A stretch of 64,000 bases of DNA from Roseiarcus sp963824475 (GCA_963824475.1 CAWGPR010000012.1:558001-622000); one strand, 5' to 3'; shown: positions 1 to 8,402, counted from the stretch's first letter. Program-made: numbers and translations. Notes: generated from the letters alone by a model not told the origin.

Positions 1-515
1 CGCCGCTCGCCGAAGCCGAGCGCCGGACGTTCCTGGGTCTCGACGGCGGCAAGCCCCTGCATGGCGCGCTGATGTACCATTGGGCGCGGATGATCGAGAT
101 GTTGCATGCGGCCGAAATGGCGCGCGAGCTCATCGACGATCCCGACATCGTGGGAACCGAGCTCATGGCCGATAAAGGCCCGCGCCGCGAGGAGGCGGTC
201 GGCGTCATCGAGGCGCCGCGAGGGACCCTCTTCCATCACTATCGCGCCGGCGACGACGATCTCGTGACCTATTGCAATCTCATCGTCTCGACCACCAACA
301 ACAATCAGGCGATGAATGAGGCGATCCGCGCGGTCGCGGCGCGCTTTCTCTCGGGCCGCGAGGTCACCGAGGGCCTCTTGAACCATATCGAGGTCGCCAT
401 CCGCGCCTACGATCCGTGCCTGTCGTGCGCCACGCATGCGCTCGGGCAGATGCCGCTCGAGGTCGATCTTGTCGATGCCGACGGCGCGCTGATTTCGCGC
501 GCCCGCAAAGGCTGA
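1..515 (+). CDS. hoxH: NAD-reducing [NiFe] hydrogenase large subunit, C-terminal part (truncated by window edge)
   Basis: Reading frame open from base 3 and ending at TGA 513-515; the start lies outside the window. The last part holds the DPCLSCATH motif, the C-terminal DPCxxCxxH box whose two cysteines bind the Ni-Fe centre in [NiFe] hydrogenase large subunits. About 24 residues follow the histidine; in this family such a tail is removed by a dedicated protease after nickel insertion. The next gene, three bases on, is that protease, which supports the HoxH reading. The cytoplasmic enzyme couples H2 oxidation to NAD reduction. The group assignment rests on the HoxH-like body sequence and on hoxW; another cytoplasmic group 3 large subunit is the alternative. 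Confidence 0.9.
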   Translation, partial: PLAEAERRTFLGLDGGKPLHGALMYHWARMIEMLHAAEMARELIDDPDIVGTELMADKGPRREEAVGVIEAPRGTLFHHYRAGDDDLVTYCNLIVSTTNNNQAMNEAIRAVAARFLSGREVTEGLLNHIEVAIRAYDPCLSCATHALGQMPLEVDLVDADGALISRARKG

Positions 516-518
516 GCC

Positions 519-1031
519 TTGAAGCTCGTCGTTTTCGGCTGGGGCAATGACGCGCGCGGCGACGACGGCCTCGGGCCGCTCCTGCTCGAGCGGGTGGCGC
601 GCGCCGCCTGGGCGGAGGTGCAGGCGATCGAGGACTTCCAATTGCAGATCGAGCACGCCCTCGACCTTGACGGCGCGGACCTCGCGCTCTTTCTCGACGC
701 GGGGAAGGATACGCCCGCGCCCTTCGCCTTCGCCGAGATTGAGCGGGCGCGCGACGTGAGCCACACGACGCACGCGCTCGCGCCCGAAGCCGTGCTCGAC
801 GTCTACGAGCGCGCGCTCGGCAAAGCTGCGCCGCCGGCTTTCACACTCTGCGTGCGCGGCGAGCAGTTTGATCTCGGGCAGGGGCTGTCGCCTGATGCGA
901 GCGACCGGCTGGAAGCGGCGTGGAGCTTCGTTGAGGAGCTGATGTGCGACCGCACGTTAGCGGCGTGGCGCCGCGCAGCGAACGCGCGAAAAAGGCGAAG
1001 GCGAAATCATCCCCATAAGCCCGCCACTTGA
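519..1031 (+). CDS. hoxW: Hydrogenase maturation protease HoxW
   Basis: Encodes a protein of about 170 residues, the usual size of HyaD/HoxW-type endopeptidases. It opens with a beta strand and a G-N-D-A-R-G-D-D-G-L-G-P segment, the hallmark GNxxRGDDGxGP site carrying the first nickel-ligating acidic residue. DAGKD (about 60 residues on) and SHTTHAL match the second acidic and histidine positions. The protease cleaves the HoxH tail after Ni insertion. The start is taken as TTG at 519, three bases after the hoxH stop, implying translational coupling; no ATG exists in the N-terminal part. The tail (NARKRRRRNHPHKPAT) is unusually basic and may not belong to the fold. Confidence 0.88.
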   Translation: MKLVVFGWGNDARGDDGLGPLLLERVARAAWAEVQAIEDFQLQIEHALDLDGADLALFLDAGKDTPAPFAFAEIERARDVSHTTHALAPEAVLDVYERALGKAAPPAFTLCVRGEQFDLGQGLSPDASDRLEAAWSFVEELMCDRTLAAWRRAANARKRRRRNHPHKPAT

Positions 1032-1183
1032 TGCGTCGCGCGCTGATTTGGAAGCGCTCGAAAGCTTGGGCGCTATTCGGTTCTGAGGCTTTCGCAGCGG
1101 GCCGCGGTTTCCTGACGCGCTTGGCCCGCAATTGAAAACCCGATAAACGACACAAAAAGTCGGCTTAAAGCCTGAGGGCTGCA

Positions 1184-1206
1184 ATGGCGTCAATCCGGCC
1201 TGCTCT
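1184..1206 (+). pseudogene. 5' fragment of small lipoprotein gene split by IS66
   Basis: ATG at 1184 follows a purine-rich ribosome-binding site (gaggg, about 1175-1179). It reads M-A-S-I-R-P-A and then runs into the IS66 element at 1207. The 8 bases before the element (CCTGCTCT, 1199-1206) are repeated after it at 3721-3728. Removing the element and one copy joins the frame to 3729-4071 without a gap. The result is a 121-residue protein with signal peptide and lipobox. Confidence 0.75.
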
Positions 1207-1219
1207 GTAAGCGTCGTTC

Positions 1220-2778
1220 TCAGGCCGCGTCTTTGAGCGGCTGGGCCCTGGCGTAGGCCCACGGGAGAAGCTCGTCGATCGCGCTGGCGAGATGACCGCC
1301 GACGATCCGCGTGAGTGTGTCGGCGAGATAGGCGTAAGGGTCGACGTCGTTTAGCTTGCACGTTTCGATCAGCGAGGCGATGACCGCCCAACTTTCCGCG
1401 CCGCCATCCGAGCCGGCGAAGAGCGCGTTCTTGCGCGTGAGGGCGAGAGGCCTGATCGATCGCTCGACTGTGTTGGAGTCGATCTCGACCCGTCCGTCGT
1501 CGAGGAAACGGACGAGACCGTCCCAGTGCGACAGTCCGTAGCGGATTGCCTGGGCGAGCTTGCTCTTCCGGCTCAAGAGCGCGAGCTTTTCGCGCAGCCA
1601 GGGCTCGAGTTCGGCGACGATCGGACGCGATCGCTCCTGGCGCACGGCGCGTCGCTTGTCGGGGTCGCAGCCGCGGCAGTCGGCCTCGATCCGATAGAGC
1701 GCGGCGATGCGCTGCAGCGCTTCGTTGGCGATCGGCGAGGCTTCGGCGACGGCGCGGTCATAGAAGCGGCGGCGCAGATGCGCCCAGCAGAAGGCGAGCG
1801 TCACGTCGCCCTTGCCCGCCAGCGCCCGATATCCGGCGTAACCGTCGACCTGGAGGATGCCCTTGAAGCCGGCGAGATGGGCGATCGGCTGCGACGCTGT
1901 GCGATCGGGCGCGTAGACATAGGCGACCGCCGGCGGGTCGGCTCCGCCCCAGGGCCGATCATCCCGCGCATAGGCCCAGAGCTGGCCGGTCTTGGTCCGC
2001 CCGCGCCCCGGATCGAGCACCGGCGCCGTCGTCTCGTCAGCGAACAGCTTGGTCGACGACTTCAGATGCGCCAGGATGCGCTCATGGACCGGCCGCAGAT
2101 GGAAGGCGGCGCGTCCGACCCAGTCGGCGAGAGTCGAGCGGTCGAGGCGCAGGCCCTGGCGCTCGTAAATCTGCGCCTGGCGATAGAGCGGCAAATGATC
2201 GGCGTATTTGGAGACGAGCACGTGGGCGACGGTCGCCTCGGTCGGCAGGCCGCCCTCGATCAGCCGCGCCGGCGCCGGCGACTGGACGACGATGTCCTGG
2301 CAGGCGCGGCAGGCGTATTTGGGCCGGCGCACCACAATCACCCGGAACTGCGCGGGAACGACGTCGAGCTTTTCGCTCACATCCCTCGGGTCAAGCCCGA
2401 GGGCAGGCTCTCGCCGATCCGGTGCAGCGCCCCCCTGCAGCACGGGCAGGTCTTGTCCTCGACGTCGACGATCGTCTCGACGCGCGGAAGATGCGCCGGT
2501 AGAGCGCCGCGGTTGGCGCGCCGCTTGCGCGAGCCTTCCGTGCGCGCAGCCGGCGACTTCGCTTCGTTCGCCTCGGTTTCTCCCGCCTCGCCCTGCTCGA
2601 CGTCCTCCAGCGCCAGCAGCAATTGATCTTCCGGCAGGCTTTCGGCGCGGCGGCCAAAGCGGTGGCGCTGCAAATCCCTGATGATCGCGACAAGCCGCTC
2701 CGCGCGCTGGCGCTCGGCGATCAGCATCGCCTTCAGCGTTTGAGGGTCGTCGGGAAGCGCCTCGGCGGCCTGCGTCAT
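1220..2778 (-). pseudogene. tnpC: IS66 transposase TnpC, frameshifted by a 26-nt insertion
   Basis: The N-terminal part (from ATG 2778, MTQAAEALPDDPQTLKA) has the leucine-rich coiled coil and the zinc-finger-like CPCC segment of IS66 TnpC. The DDE catalytic part lies in another frame, covering positions 2383 down to 1220 (DVSEKLDVVPAQFRV, KLFADETTAPVLDPG, LQVDGYAGYRAL, and the ending SNTVERSIRPLALTRKN). The shift is caused by exactly 26 extra bases at 2384-2409. Without them the frame reads HRIGE-DVSEKLDV, matching the family pattern. As it stands the N-terminal frame stops soon after the insert, so full-length transposase needs frameshifting or is not made. Confidence 0.92.
2383..2403. repeat. 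Small palindromic element inserted in tnpC
   Basis: CCCTCGGG-TCAAG-CCCGAGGG is a perfect 8-bp inverted repeat with a 5-nt loop. It lies within a 26-nt segment (2384-2409) that interrupts the TnpC reading frame exactly between the codons of GE and DVSE. Palindromes of this GGGCTTGACCC type are dispersed repeats in many alphaproteobacterial genomes; here one appears inside a coding sequence. Confidence 0.75.
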
Positions 2779-2847
2779 GTCCCGACGAGACCATGATTCG
2801 TCAGGCTTTGCGACGGTTTTCGAGCCCCTGATTCAATTCGCCGCAGG

Positions 2848-3204
2848 TCAGCCCGGCAGTCTCGGCGCCGGCGTGTCCTTCGCCGCGCCAACGCGCTTCC
2901 AATCGAGGCCTTCGACAAGCGCCGAGAGTTGCGCCGCCGACAGACGCATCACCCCGTTCTCGATCTTCGGCCATTGGAACCGGCCGTCCTCGAGGCGCTT
3001 CGCAAACAGGCACACGCCCGTGCCATCCCAAAAAACCAGCTTCACCCGGTCGGCGCGTTTGGCCCGAAAGACGTAGACGGAGCCGTCAAACGGATCGGCG
3101 CCCATCACGTCGCGAACCAGCGCCGCCAGGCCTTCCGCGCCTTTACGGAAGTCGACCGGCCGCGTCGCAATGAGCACGCGCACCGAGCCCGACAGGCCGA
3201 TCAC
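2848..3204 (-). CDS. tnpB: IS66 accessory protein TnpB (Orf2)
   Basis: 118 residues, the standard TnpB length. It carries the family core: RVLIATRPVDFRKGAEGLAA near the start, then DPFDGSVYVFRAKRADRVK and the segment FWDGTGVCLFAKRLEDGRF. TnpB is required with TnpA and TnpC for IS66 transposition; its biochemical role is not settled. The start overlaps the tnpA stop by four bases, the usual arrangement for translational coupling. No defect is visible. Confidence 0.95.
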   Translation of the reverse strand: MIGLSGSVRVLIATRPVDFRKGAEGLAALVRDVMGADPFDGSVYVFRAKRADRVKLVFWDGTGVCLFAKRLEDGRFQWPKIENGVMRLSAAQLSALVEGLDWKRVGAAKDTPAPRLPG

Positions 3205-3644
3205 TTCGCAGCCCTCAATGCGCCGATGATCGCCGTCACCGTCGCCGTATCCGCGCCGGGCCAGATCCAGACGCTCGATCCCGCGATGTCCAGTTCGATG
3301 ACGGGGGGACGCGCATCCGCCGGTTTGCTCTCGACGATCTCCGCGCGTGGCGACACAGCACTCGGCGTCTCGACGACCACCGGAGCAAACGGCAGGGCGC
3401 CGGTCCCCTCGTCGGCCTCTCGACGCGCTTGGCGTCGCCAGGCGAACACTTGCTGCGGCGTCAGACCATGGCGGCGCGCGACGTGGCCGACCAGCGCGCC
3501 ATCCTCAAAGCTCTCCGCGACGATCGCCGCCTTCTGCTCAGCCGTCCAGGATCGCTGCCGTCCTACGCCTGTGAAGATCTCAAGCCGCTGCGCCAAGCCC
3601 GCGCTCGCGCCCTTGGGCACGTCACTATGCTCTGAAATCGACAC
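3201..3644 (-). CDS. tnpA: IS66 TnpA (Orf1), helix-turn-helix protein
   Basis: 147 residues, first gene of the IS66 operon. Residues about 30-75 form a transposase-8-type helix-turn-helix (RSWTAEQKAAIVAES then HVARRHGLTPQQVFAWRRQ) that probably binds the element ends. The C-terminal half is variable and proline-rich, as in other IS66 TnpA proteins. It overlaps tnpB by four bases. The promoter must lie between 3645 and the right end at 3720. Confidence 0.93.
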   Translation of the reverse strand: MSISEHSDVPKGASAGLAQRLEIFTGVGRQRSWTAEQKAAIVAESFEDGALVGHVARRHGLTPQQVFAWRRQARREADEGTGALPFAPVVVETPSAVSPRAEIVESKPADARPPVIELDIAGSSVWIWPGADTATVTAIIGALRAAK

Positions 3645-3728
3645 GTGTCGGAGCCTCCAACCGCCCCGACTATCGCCCCACCGCCCACGCCAAAGAAGGT
3701 GGGGTCAGCAGAACGCTTACCCTGCTCT

Positions 3729-4071
3729 GGTAATCGCGTGCCTCCCATTGCTCGGCGGGTGCGCGGCGGCCGCACAGCGCGAGCGCATGACAGGGGTGCT
3801 TGATCCTTACATCGGCGGGTCAATTGCAAACTACGTCGCGGATCATGGCGAGCCTACGTCGTCGGTAAATCTCGGCAACCACGAAACCGCGTTTCGATGG
3901 GTTATAACTGGACAAGGCGCGGGCGGAGTTGTGCCGATAGGAAGTTCGCTAATAGTCGTTCCGCCGCGTGAACTCGTCTGCACGGTGTCACTTACGGCAA
4001 CAACAACCGCTGCCGTGCCGGAATACAAAGACTGGACTGTAACTAGCTACAAGTGGCAGGGCGCGTGTTAA
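3729..4071 (+). pseudogene. 3' fragment of small lipoprotein gene split by IS66
   Basis: Continues the frame opened at 1184. Rejoined, the protein begins MASIRPALVIACLPLLGGC. This is a short basic N-terminus, a hydrophobic stretch and a lipobox L-G-G-C with cysteine at about residue 19, so it was an exported lipoprotein. The mature part (about 100 residues) has a GEPTSSVNLGN segment like the G-x-P-T start of SmpA/OmlA-type small outer-membrane lipoproteins, then YKDWTVTSYKWQGAC at the end. I do not recognise a specific family. Its stop codon overlaps that of the converging nuclease-like gene at 4068-4071. With the start and signal sequence cut off, the fragment should not be made as a lipoprotein. 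Confidence 0.72.
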
Positions 4072-4221
4072 GGTGGAGACGAGGCCTTTGCAATGTAGTA
4101 CGATTCCTTAGTGTCAAAGCGCACTTCCAGATCCGGTGTTGGTTTATTCGCCATGAATTGATTGATTTGCACCTGGTACCGGTCAGCATATTCATGCGTT
4201 CTATCATCGAAATTAACGATG
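4068..4221 (-). pseudogene. 3' fragment of PD-(D/E)XK nuclease-like gene split by an IS
   Basis: This stretch reads V-N-F-D-D-R-T-H-E-Y-A-D-R-Y and ends KESYYIAKASSPP at a stop overlapping that of the lipoprotein gene. It continues the frame of the 5' fragment at 5643-6215. Removing the element at 4222-5642 and one copy of GATG gives an uninterrupted K-R-I-A-Y-I-I-V-N-F-D-D junction. Base composition is lower in GC than the surrounding chromosome, which suggests foreign origin of the gene pair. Confidence 0.75.
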
Positions 4222-5642
4222 GAGCTTCTTGCATAATCCCTTGAGCGAGGTGAATTTTCCTGCGCCGGGCGGGTGCACCTAGCTGGGTCAGGCAGGGGCG
4301 GTCCTGTAGTCGACGACACGGATGATCTGATCGACGGCGAGGGCGACGATGCCGAACATGAGATGGCATTTGACCTTGAGTGCGCCGCGGACGCGGAGAA
4401 ATCTGGCGCCGAACTCGTCTTTCAGACGGGCGTTGACGCGTTCGGCCATGGTGCGGAAATCGTAGATCAGGTCGTCGAAGTCGGGCCTGTGGATGAGCTT
4501 CAGGCGCTCGACTTCGCGGCCCCATTCGGCCTTGGCTTGGTGGTCGGCGCGAAAGTTGCGGTCGACGATAGGAGCGTGGCCCAGCGTCCGGCTCTGGTCG
4601 TGGATCGCGGCGGCGTCGTAGGCGGCGTCCATGAGATCGTAGAGATAGGCGACGCGGGCGCTCGTCATGGTCATCAAGGGAATGGCGGCCTGGCTGTCGT
4701 GGACGGAGGCCGAGGTCAGCACGCAGGAGACTGGGATTTGGCCGCAGGCCACGTCGATGTGGAGTTTGTACCCGGTCCAGGTCTCTTTGTAGCCCTTGCT
4801 GTTTTTCTTGCAGCCGACGTCGCAGGCGGTGGGCAGGTCGGCGAGCATCTGGCTGAGGTTCTGCGTGACCTGCCGCTTGAGACGCGTCGGCTCCGGCCTC
4901 GGACGCTGTTCGCCCTTGCGTGGACGTCCGCGCTTGCGCGGCGGCGCGGGATTATCGGGCGCCGGGGGATCGTCTTTGCCGTCGTTGGCCGTGTTCTGGA
5001 CCGGCTTCTCGCGCGCTTCGATCTCGGTGGCGTCGCGCGCGATCGCCCCGATGATGCGTCCCCCGAGCGCACGCTCGATCAGCGCGGCGTGGATCTTGTC
5101 TGGCAGCGCGCCGCGCGCGAATTCGGCGAACGCCCGGGAAAACGTGGCTTCGGAAGGCACTTGCGAGCGTCGCTCCCAGCCGAGGATGCGACGCAGGGAC
5201 TTGTCGACGTCGAGGCGCTCGATCAGGGCGCTGGTGGTGGGAACGCCCAGGACCGCCTTGGCCACGAAAGCTCGGGCGAGGGCGCGGCGGTCCTCGGGCG
5301 GCCGGCCCGGCCCCCTGGGCGGCTCAGGAACGAACGCTTCGAGGCCGATCACGTCGAGCGTGGTGACGAGACGGCCCAACGCTTCGGTGATCGGATCGTT
5401 GTCCTCGCGCATCCAAGGGAACAAAAAGCCCTGGATGTAGCTCCAGCGAGCCTTCATCGCGTCGAGAGGGTCGTCTGTCATGTCTACAGCCACGGCTGAA
5501 GCGAATCGGTTTCTACGATAACAGCGCCACACCTGAACAACAATCTAAATATATTTCACTATCCTACTTGACAACGATAACAACCGCTCTAAATACTATA
5601 GCCTTACCCGACTGAATTCGTCAATCTATTTGCAAGAGGCTC
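4222..5642. mobile_element. IS4/IS5/IS1182-like insertion sequence, 1421 bp
   Basis: Boundaries come from three agreeing signs. Terminal inverted repeats read GAGCTTCTTGCATA at 4222 and, as the complement of the right end, GAGCCTCTTGCAAA from 5642 (12 of 14 identical). A 4-bp duplication GATG flanks the element (4218-4221 and 5643-5646). Excising it restores the interrupted nuclease-like reading frame. It encodes one DDE transposase on the minus strand. The family cannot be fixed by eye; IS5 or IS1182 subgroups fit the transposase and short duplication. Confidence 0.88.
4288..5481 (-). CDS. DDE transposase of the IS4/IS5/IS1182-like element
   Basis: About 397 residues from ATG 5481; an in-frame GTG at 5532 would add 17 residues. 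The N-terminal region shows the PSEATFSRAFAEFA signature common in IS4/IS5-class transposases. Catalytic acids probably lie in RDATEIEAREK (first D), LYDLMDAAYDA (second D) and AERVNARLKDEFGARFLR (E with the Y/R-like C1 region). A lysine/arginine-proline linker (PPRKRGRPRKGEQRPR) splits the catalytic domain. The frame is intact, so the element may be active. No second copy lies in this window. Confidence 0.9.
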   Translation of the reverse strand: MTDDPLDAMKARWSYIQGFLFPWMREDNDPITEALGRLVTTLDVIGLEAFVPEPPRGPGRPPEDRRALARAFVAKAVLGVPTTSALIERLDVDKSLRRILGWERRSQVPSEATFSRAFAEFARGALPDKIHAALIERALGGRIIGAIARDATEIEAREKPVQNTANDGKDDPPAPDNPAPPRKRGRPRKGEQRPRPEPTRLKRQVTQNLSQMLADLPTACDVGCKKNSKGYKETWTGYKLHIDVACGQIPVSCVLTSASVHDSQAAIPLMTMTSARVAYLYDLMDAAYDAAAIHDQSRTLGHAPIVDRNFRADHQAKAEWGREVERLKLIHRPDFDDLIYDFRTMAERVNARLKDEFGARFLRVRGALKVKCHLMFGIVALAVDQIIRVVDYRTAPA

Positions 5643-6215
5643 GATGATGTATGCTATCCGCTTCGTGTCAGTGCTCGTGCTGTGGGCTTGCGTCTGCGCC
5701 CTCGCTTCAGTCAACGACAATTCAAGCTTACCGAAAAAAGCTTCGGGCAACGGGTCCGTGGGGCCGCCGACGCCGCCGCTGTGAAGACGGTTTGCCTCGT
5801 CCTTTGAAACATTGATTGTCTTCACCTCGCACAGGACCTGTTGGCCTTGCAACAACGCTTCCAAGTCGGGCGTGCGCTGGCCTTTTTTCTTGGATTCCGG
5901 AATGAAACGAACGCCGGTGCAGCCAATAGAAACGAGATCGTTGTATGCCTTAGCTTGATTCAGTTTGTCGAAAAGTTGCTGCCAACCGCGCGTTTCGTGT
6001 TTCGCAGTGAGCAAGGGCACGAGCTCAGCCTTCAAATATGCCCAAGCCGCCGCATCAAGACCTTGCAGGTCGCTTTCAATGTCCAGAAATTGTTTGAGCT
6101 TCTGCGGAATCGTGGCAAGCGTGCTGTCCAGATCACGAAAATAAGCGTCTGGTGGAAGCGGATTTGGAAGCAAGTCACGAAGCTCATAAATCCGCGGAAG
6201 CTCGTTTCGATACAT
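5643..6215 (-). pseudogene. 5' fragment of a PD-(D/E)XK nuclease-like gene
   Basis: Start ATG at 6215, preceded by agagga about 9 bases upstream. The fragment covers 191 codons before the IS. Its core, T-P-D-L-E followed about ten residues later by L-C-E-V-K-T, matches the spacing of the PD...(D/E)XK active site of restriction-type nucleases. With the 3' fragment the complete protein would be about 240 residues. I know no named family; it could be a solitary restriction-like or repair nuclease. The gene converges with the lipoprotein gene, and both are now broken by different elements. Confidence 0.7.
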
Positions 6216-6275
6216 TGGCTTAATCCTCTTCCAGAAAGAATGTGACAGCAACGAGAAGCACAACAATGCGAGCAG

Positions 6276-6380
6276 CGTTCATGGCCGGGACAAGCGCAGC
6301 CATGAACGAGGCTAACCGCTTCGGCTCAGGACCCTCATCCCTGTCCCGTCTCCCGACGCTTCGACAAGCTCAGCGGGAGA
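6276..6380. repeat. Two palindromic repeats between nuclease remnant and exporter gene
   Basis: First hairpin: CGTTCATGGC (6276-6285) pairs with GCCATGAACG (6299-6308). Second: TCTCCCG pairs with CGGGAGA around 6349-6380, with an inner GCTT/AAGC. The GTTCATGGCCGGGACAAG type is a dispersed intergenic palindrome in alphaproteobacteria. The second hairpin lies just downstream of the exporter gene and could also end its transcript, although no T run is present. Confidence 0.6.
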
Positions 6381-6393
6381 AGGGAACGCTCTC

Positions 6394-8205
6394 CTACTGC
6401 GCCGCCTCCGCCGCGGCCGTCAGCGCGGTTGCGCCGGTCTCGAACTGGAGCCGGGCGAGGCGCGCGTAGAGGCCGTTCGCCGCCATCAGCGAGGCGTGAT
6501 CGCCCTCCTCGACCAGGCGCCCCGCCTCAATGACGAGGATGCGATGCGCGTTGACGATGGTCGCCAGCCGGTGGGCGATCACCAGGGTCGAGCGGCCCTT
6601 CATCAACGTTTCGAGCGCGCCCTGAACCAGGGTTTCGCTCTCGGCGTCGAGCGCTGAGGTCGCTTCGTCGAGGAGCAGCACCGGCGCATTTTTGAGGATG
6701 GCGCGGGCGATCGCGATCCGCTGGCGCTCGCCCCCCGACAGCGTGGCGCCGCGTTCGCCAAGGAGCGTATCGTAGCTTTGCGGCAGGGCGGAGATGAAGC
6801 CGTCCGCGGCCGCTTGCCTGGCCGCGGCGACGACCGCCTCGCGGGTCGCCCCAGGCGCGCCATAGGCGATGTTGTCGGCGACGCTGGCGCCGAAGATGAA
6901 CGCGTCCTGCGGCACGAGCGCGATCTCGGCCCGGAGGTCGGCGGGATCGAGGCGCGAGATGTCGATCCCATCGAGCGTGACCGCGCCGCTCGCGGGATCG
7001 TAGAACCGGAGCGCGAGCTGGAACAGCGTCGATTTGCCGGCGCCCGACGGGCCGACGATCGCGACAACCTCCCCAGGCGCGACACGGAAGCGCACGTCGC
7101 GCAAGACGGCGTCGTCTTCGCGCCCGGGATAGGCGAATGAGACATCGAGGAACGCGAGCTCGCCGCGGACTGGCTTCGCGAGCTTGACCGGCCGAGCGGG
7201 CGCGACGATCCGCGGCTTGACCGCCATGATCTCGCCGATGCGCCCGGCGGCGCCCGCCGCTTGCGAGACCTCATTCCAAACTTCCGACAATTGCCCAAGC
7301 GCGCCGGCGCCGAACACGGCGAACAGCACGAACTGCGACAACGCGCCGCCGGTCATCCGGCCGGCGATCACTTCCTGCGCGCCCAGCCAAAGCACGACGA
7401 CGACGCTGCCGAAAGCGAGGAATAGCGCGGCTGCGGTGACGAATGCGCGCGCCTGGCTCATCGCCCGCGCCGCCTCATAGGCGCCGAAGGCGGCGTCGCG
7501 ATAGCGGCCGGCTGTAAATCGCTCCGCCAGGAACGACTGCATGACGCGCACCGCCGACAGGCTTTCGGTTGCGAACGCGGTCGCTTCTGCGAGCCTATCC
7601 TGGGCGCGGCGGGAACGCTCACGCACCGCGCGTCCGGCCGCATAGAGCGGCAAGACGATGATCGAAATCGCCGCCAGCACGAAGGCTGACAGTTTCGGGC
7701 TGGTGACCACCATCATCGTGGTCGCGCCGACGAACAGGAACAGATTGCGCAGCGCCAGCGACGCCGAGGAGCCGAACGTCGCCTTGAGCTGCGTCGTGTC
7801 GGCGGACAGGCGAGAGGCGATGTCGCCTGTCTTCTCGGCGTCGAAGAAGCTCGCGTCGAGCCGGGTCAGATGGGTGAAGAGATTGGCGCGAAGGTCGGCG
7901 ACCACCCCCTCGCCCAGCGTCATCACCAGGTAGTACCGCGCTCCGGAGGCCAGCGCGAGCACTGCGACGACGCCGATCATGGCGAGAAAATACGCGCGGA
8001 TGAGGCCGGCGTTGTCGGCGGAAAATCCAAAGTCGATCATGCGCCGAACCGCGATCGGCACGACGAGCGTCGCGGCCGAGGCGATGGTGAGCGCGATGAG
8101 CGCGAGCACAATCCGCGTGCGATGGGCTAAGGCGTAAGGCGCAAGCGGCTTCAAGGCGCCAAGCGAGACGCGGGACCTCTTGCTGCCGGCGTCGGCGTAG
8201 GACAT
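6394..8205 (-). CDS. ABC exporter, fused membrane and ATPase domains (MsbA-like)
   Basis: 603 residues in the type IV exporter half-transporter layout, working as a homodimer in the inner membrane. Residues about 30-310 hold six membrane helices (for example IVLALIALTIASAATLVVPIAV). The nucleotide-binding domain has Walker A GPSGAGKST near 385, signature LSGGERQR near 488, Walker B LLLDEATSALD near 509 and the H-loop VIAHRLAT. It resembles alphaproteobacterial exporters annotated for lipid or drug export; the substrate cannot be read from sequence. The gene stands alone, with GGAG about 11 bases before ATG. Confidence 0.93.
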   Translation of the reverse strand: MSYADAGSKRSRVSLGALKPLAPYALAHRTRIVLALIALTIASAATLVVPIAVRRMIDFGFSADNAGLIRAYFLAMIGVVAVLALASGARYYLVMTLGEGVVADLRANLFTHLTRLDASFFDAEKTGDIASRLSADTTQLKATFGSSASLALRNLFLFVGATTMMVVTSPKLSAFVLAAISIIVLPLYAAGRAVRERSRRAQDRLAEATAFATESLSAVRVMQSFLAERFTAGRYRDAAFGAYEAARAMSQARAFVTAAALFLAFGSVVVVLWLGAQEVIAGRMTGGALSQFVLFAVFGAGALGQLSEVWNEVSQAAGAAGRIGEIMAVKPRIVAPARPVKLAKPVRGELAFLDVSFAYPGREDDAVLRDVRFRVAPGEVVAIVGPSGAGKSTLFQLALRFYDPASGAVTLDGIDISRLDPADLRAEIALVPQDAFIFGASVADNIAYGAPGATREAVVAAARQAAADGFISALPQSYDTLLGERGATLSGGERQRIAIARAILKNAPVLLLDEATSALDAESETLVQGALETLMKGRSTLVIAHRLATIVNAHRILVIEAGRLVEEGDHASLMAANGLYARLARLQFETGATALTAAAEAAQ

Positions 8206-8347
8206 TGCGCGATCGGCTCCCGAAACAATCCGTGGCGTTACGGACTCCTTTTTCGCCTAAATCAAGGCGGCCGGACCGCGCGAGCGTCATCCCGCGTTCG
8301 GATTGACTTGCGTCCGCGGGCCGTCGGCGCTATAGCACTGCCGACCG

Positions 8348-8378
8348 AAAGAGCCGCCGGACCTCCGGACGGCTCTTT
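8348..8378 (+). promoter_or_regulatory. Hairpin in the rpmE leader
   Basis: AAAGAGCCG (8348-8356) pairs perfectly with CGGCTCTTT (8370-8378), and the inner CCGGA pairs with TCCGG. The hairpin ends about 24 bases before the L31 start and is followed by a broken T-rich stretch. It could be a terminator-attenuator, a ribosomal-protein leader element, or a shared terminator; sequence alone does not decide. Confidence 0.5.
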
Positions 8379-8402
8379 GCTTGTTACGCCCGAGACATGA
8401 CG

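Larger units (their letters stand above)
1207..3720. mobile_element. IS66-family insertion sequence, 2514 bp
   Basis: The ends are inverted: GTAAGCGTCGTTCT at 1207 and the complement of a right end reading GTAAGCGTTCTGCT, finishing at 3720. GTAAGCG at the tip is usual for IS66. A perfect 8-bp target duplication, CCTGCTCT, flanks it (1199-1206 and 3721-3728), the length expected for this family. Inside, on the minus strand, are the three standard genes tnpA, tnpB and tnpC. The element sits in the signal-peptide codons of a lipoprotein gene. Its tnpC is broken by a 26-nt palindromic insertion, so this copy is probably not autonomous. Confidence 0.95.

Noticed and set aside
4273..5499. Large plus-strand frame opposite the transposase
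   Set aside because: Antisense shadow of the DDE transposase with no recognisable family.
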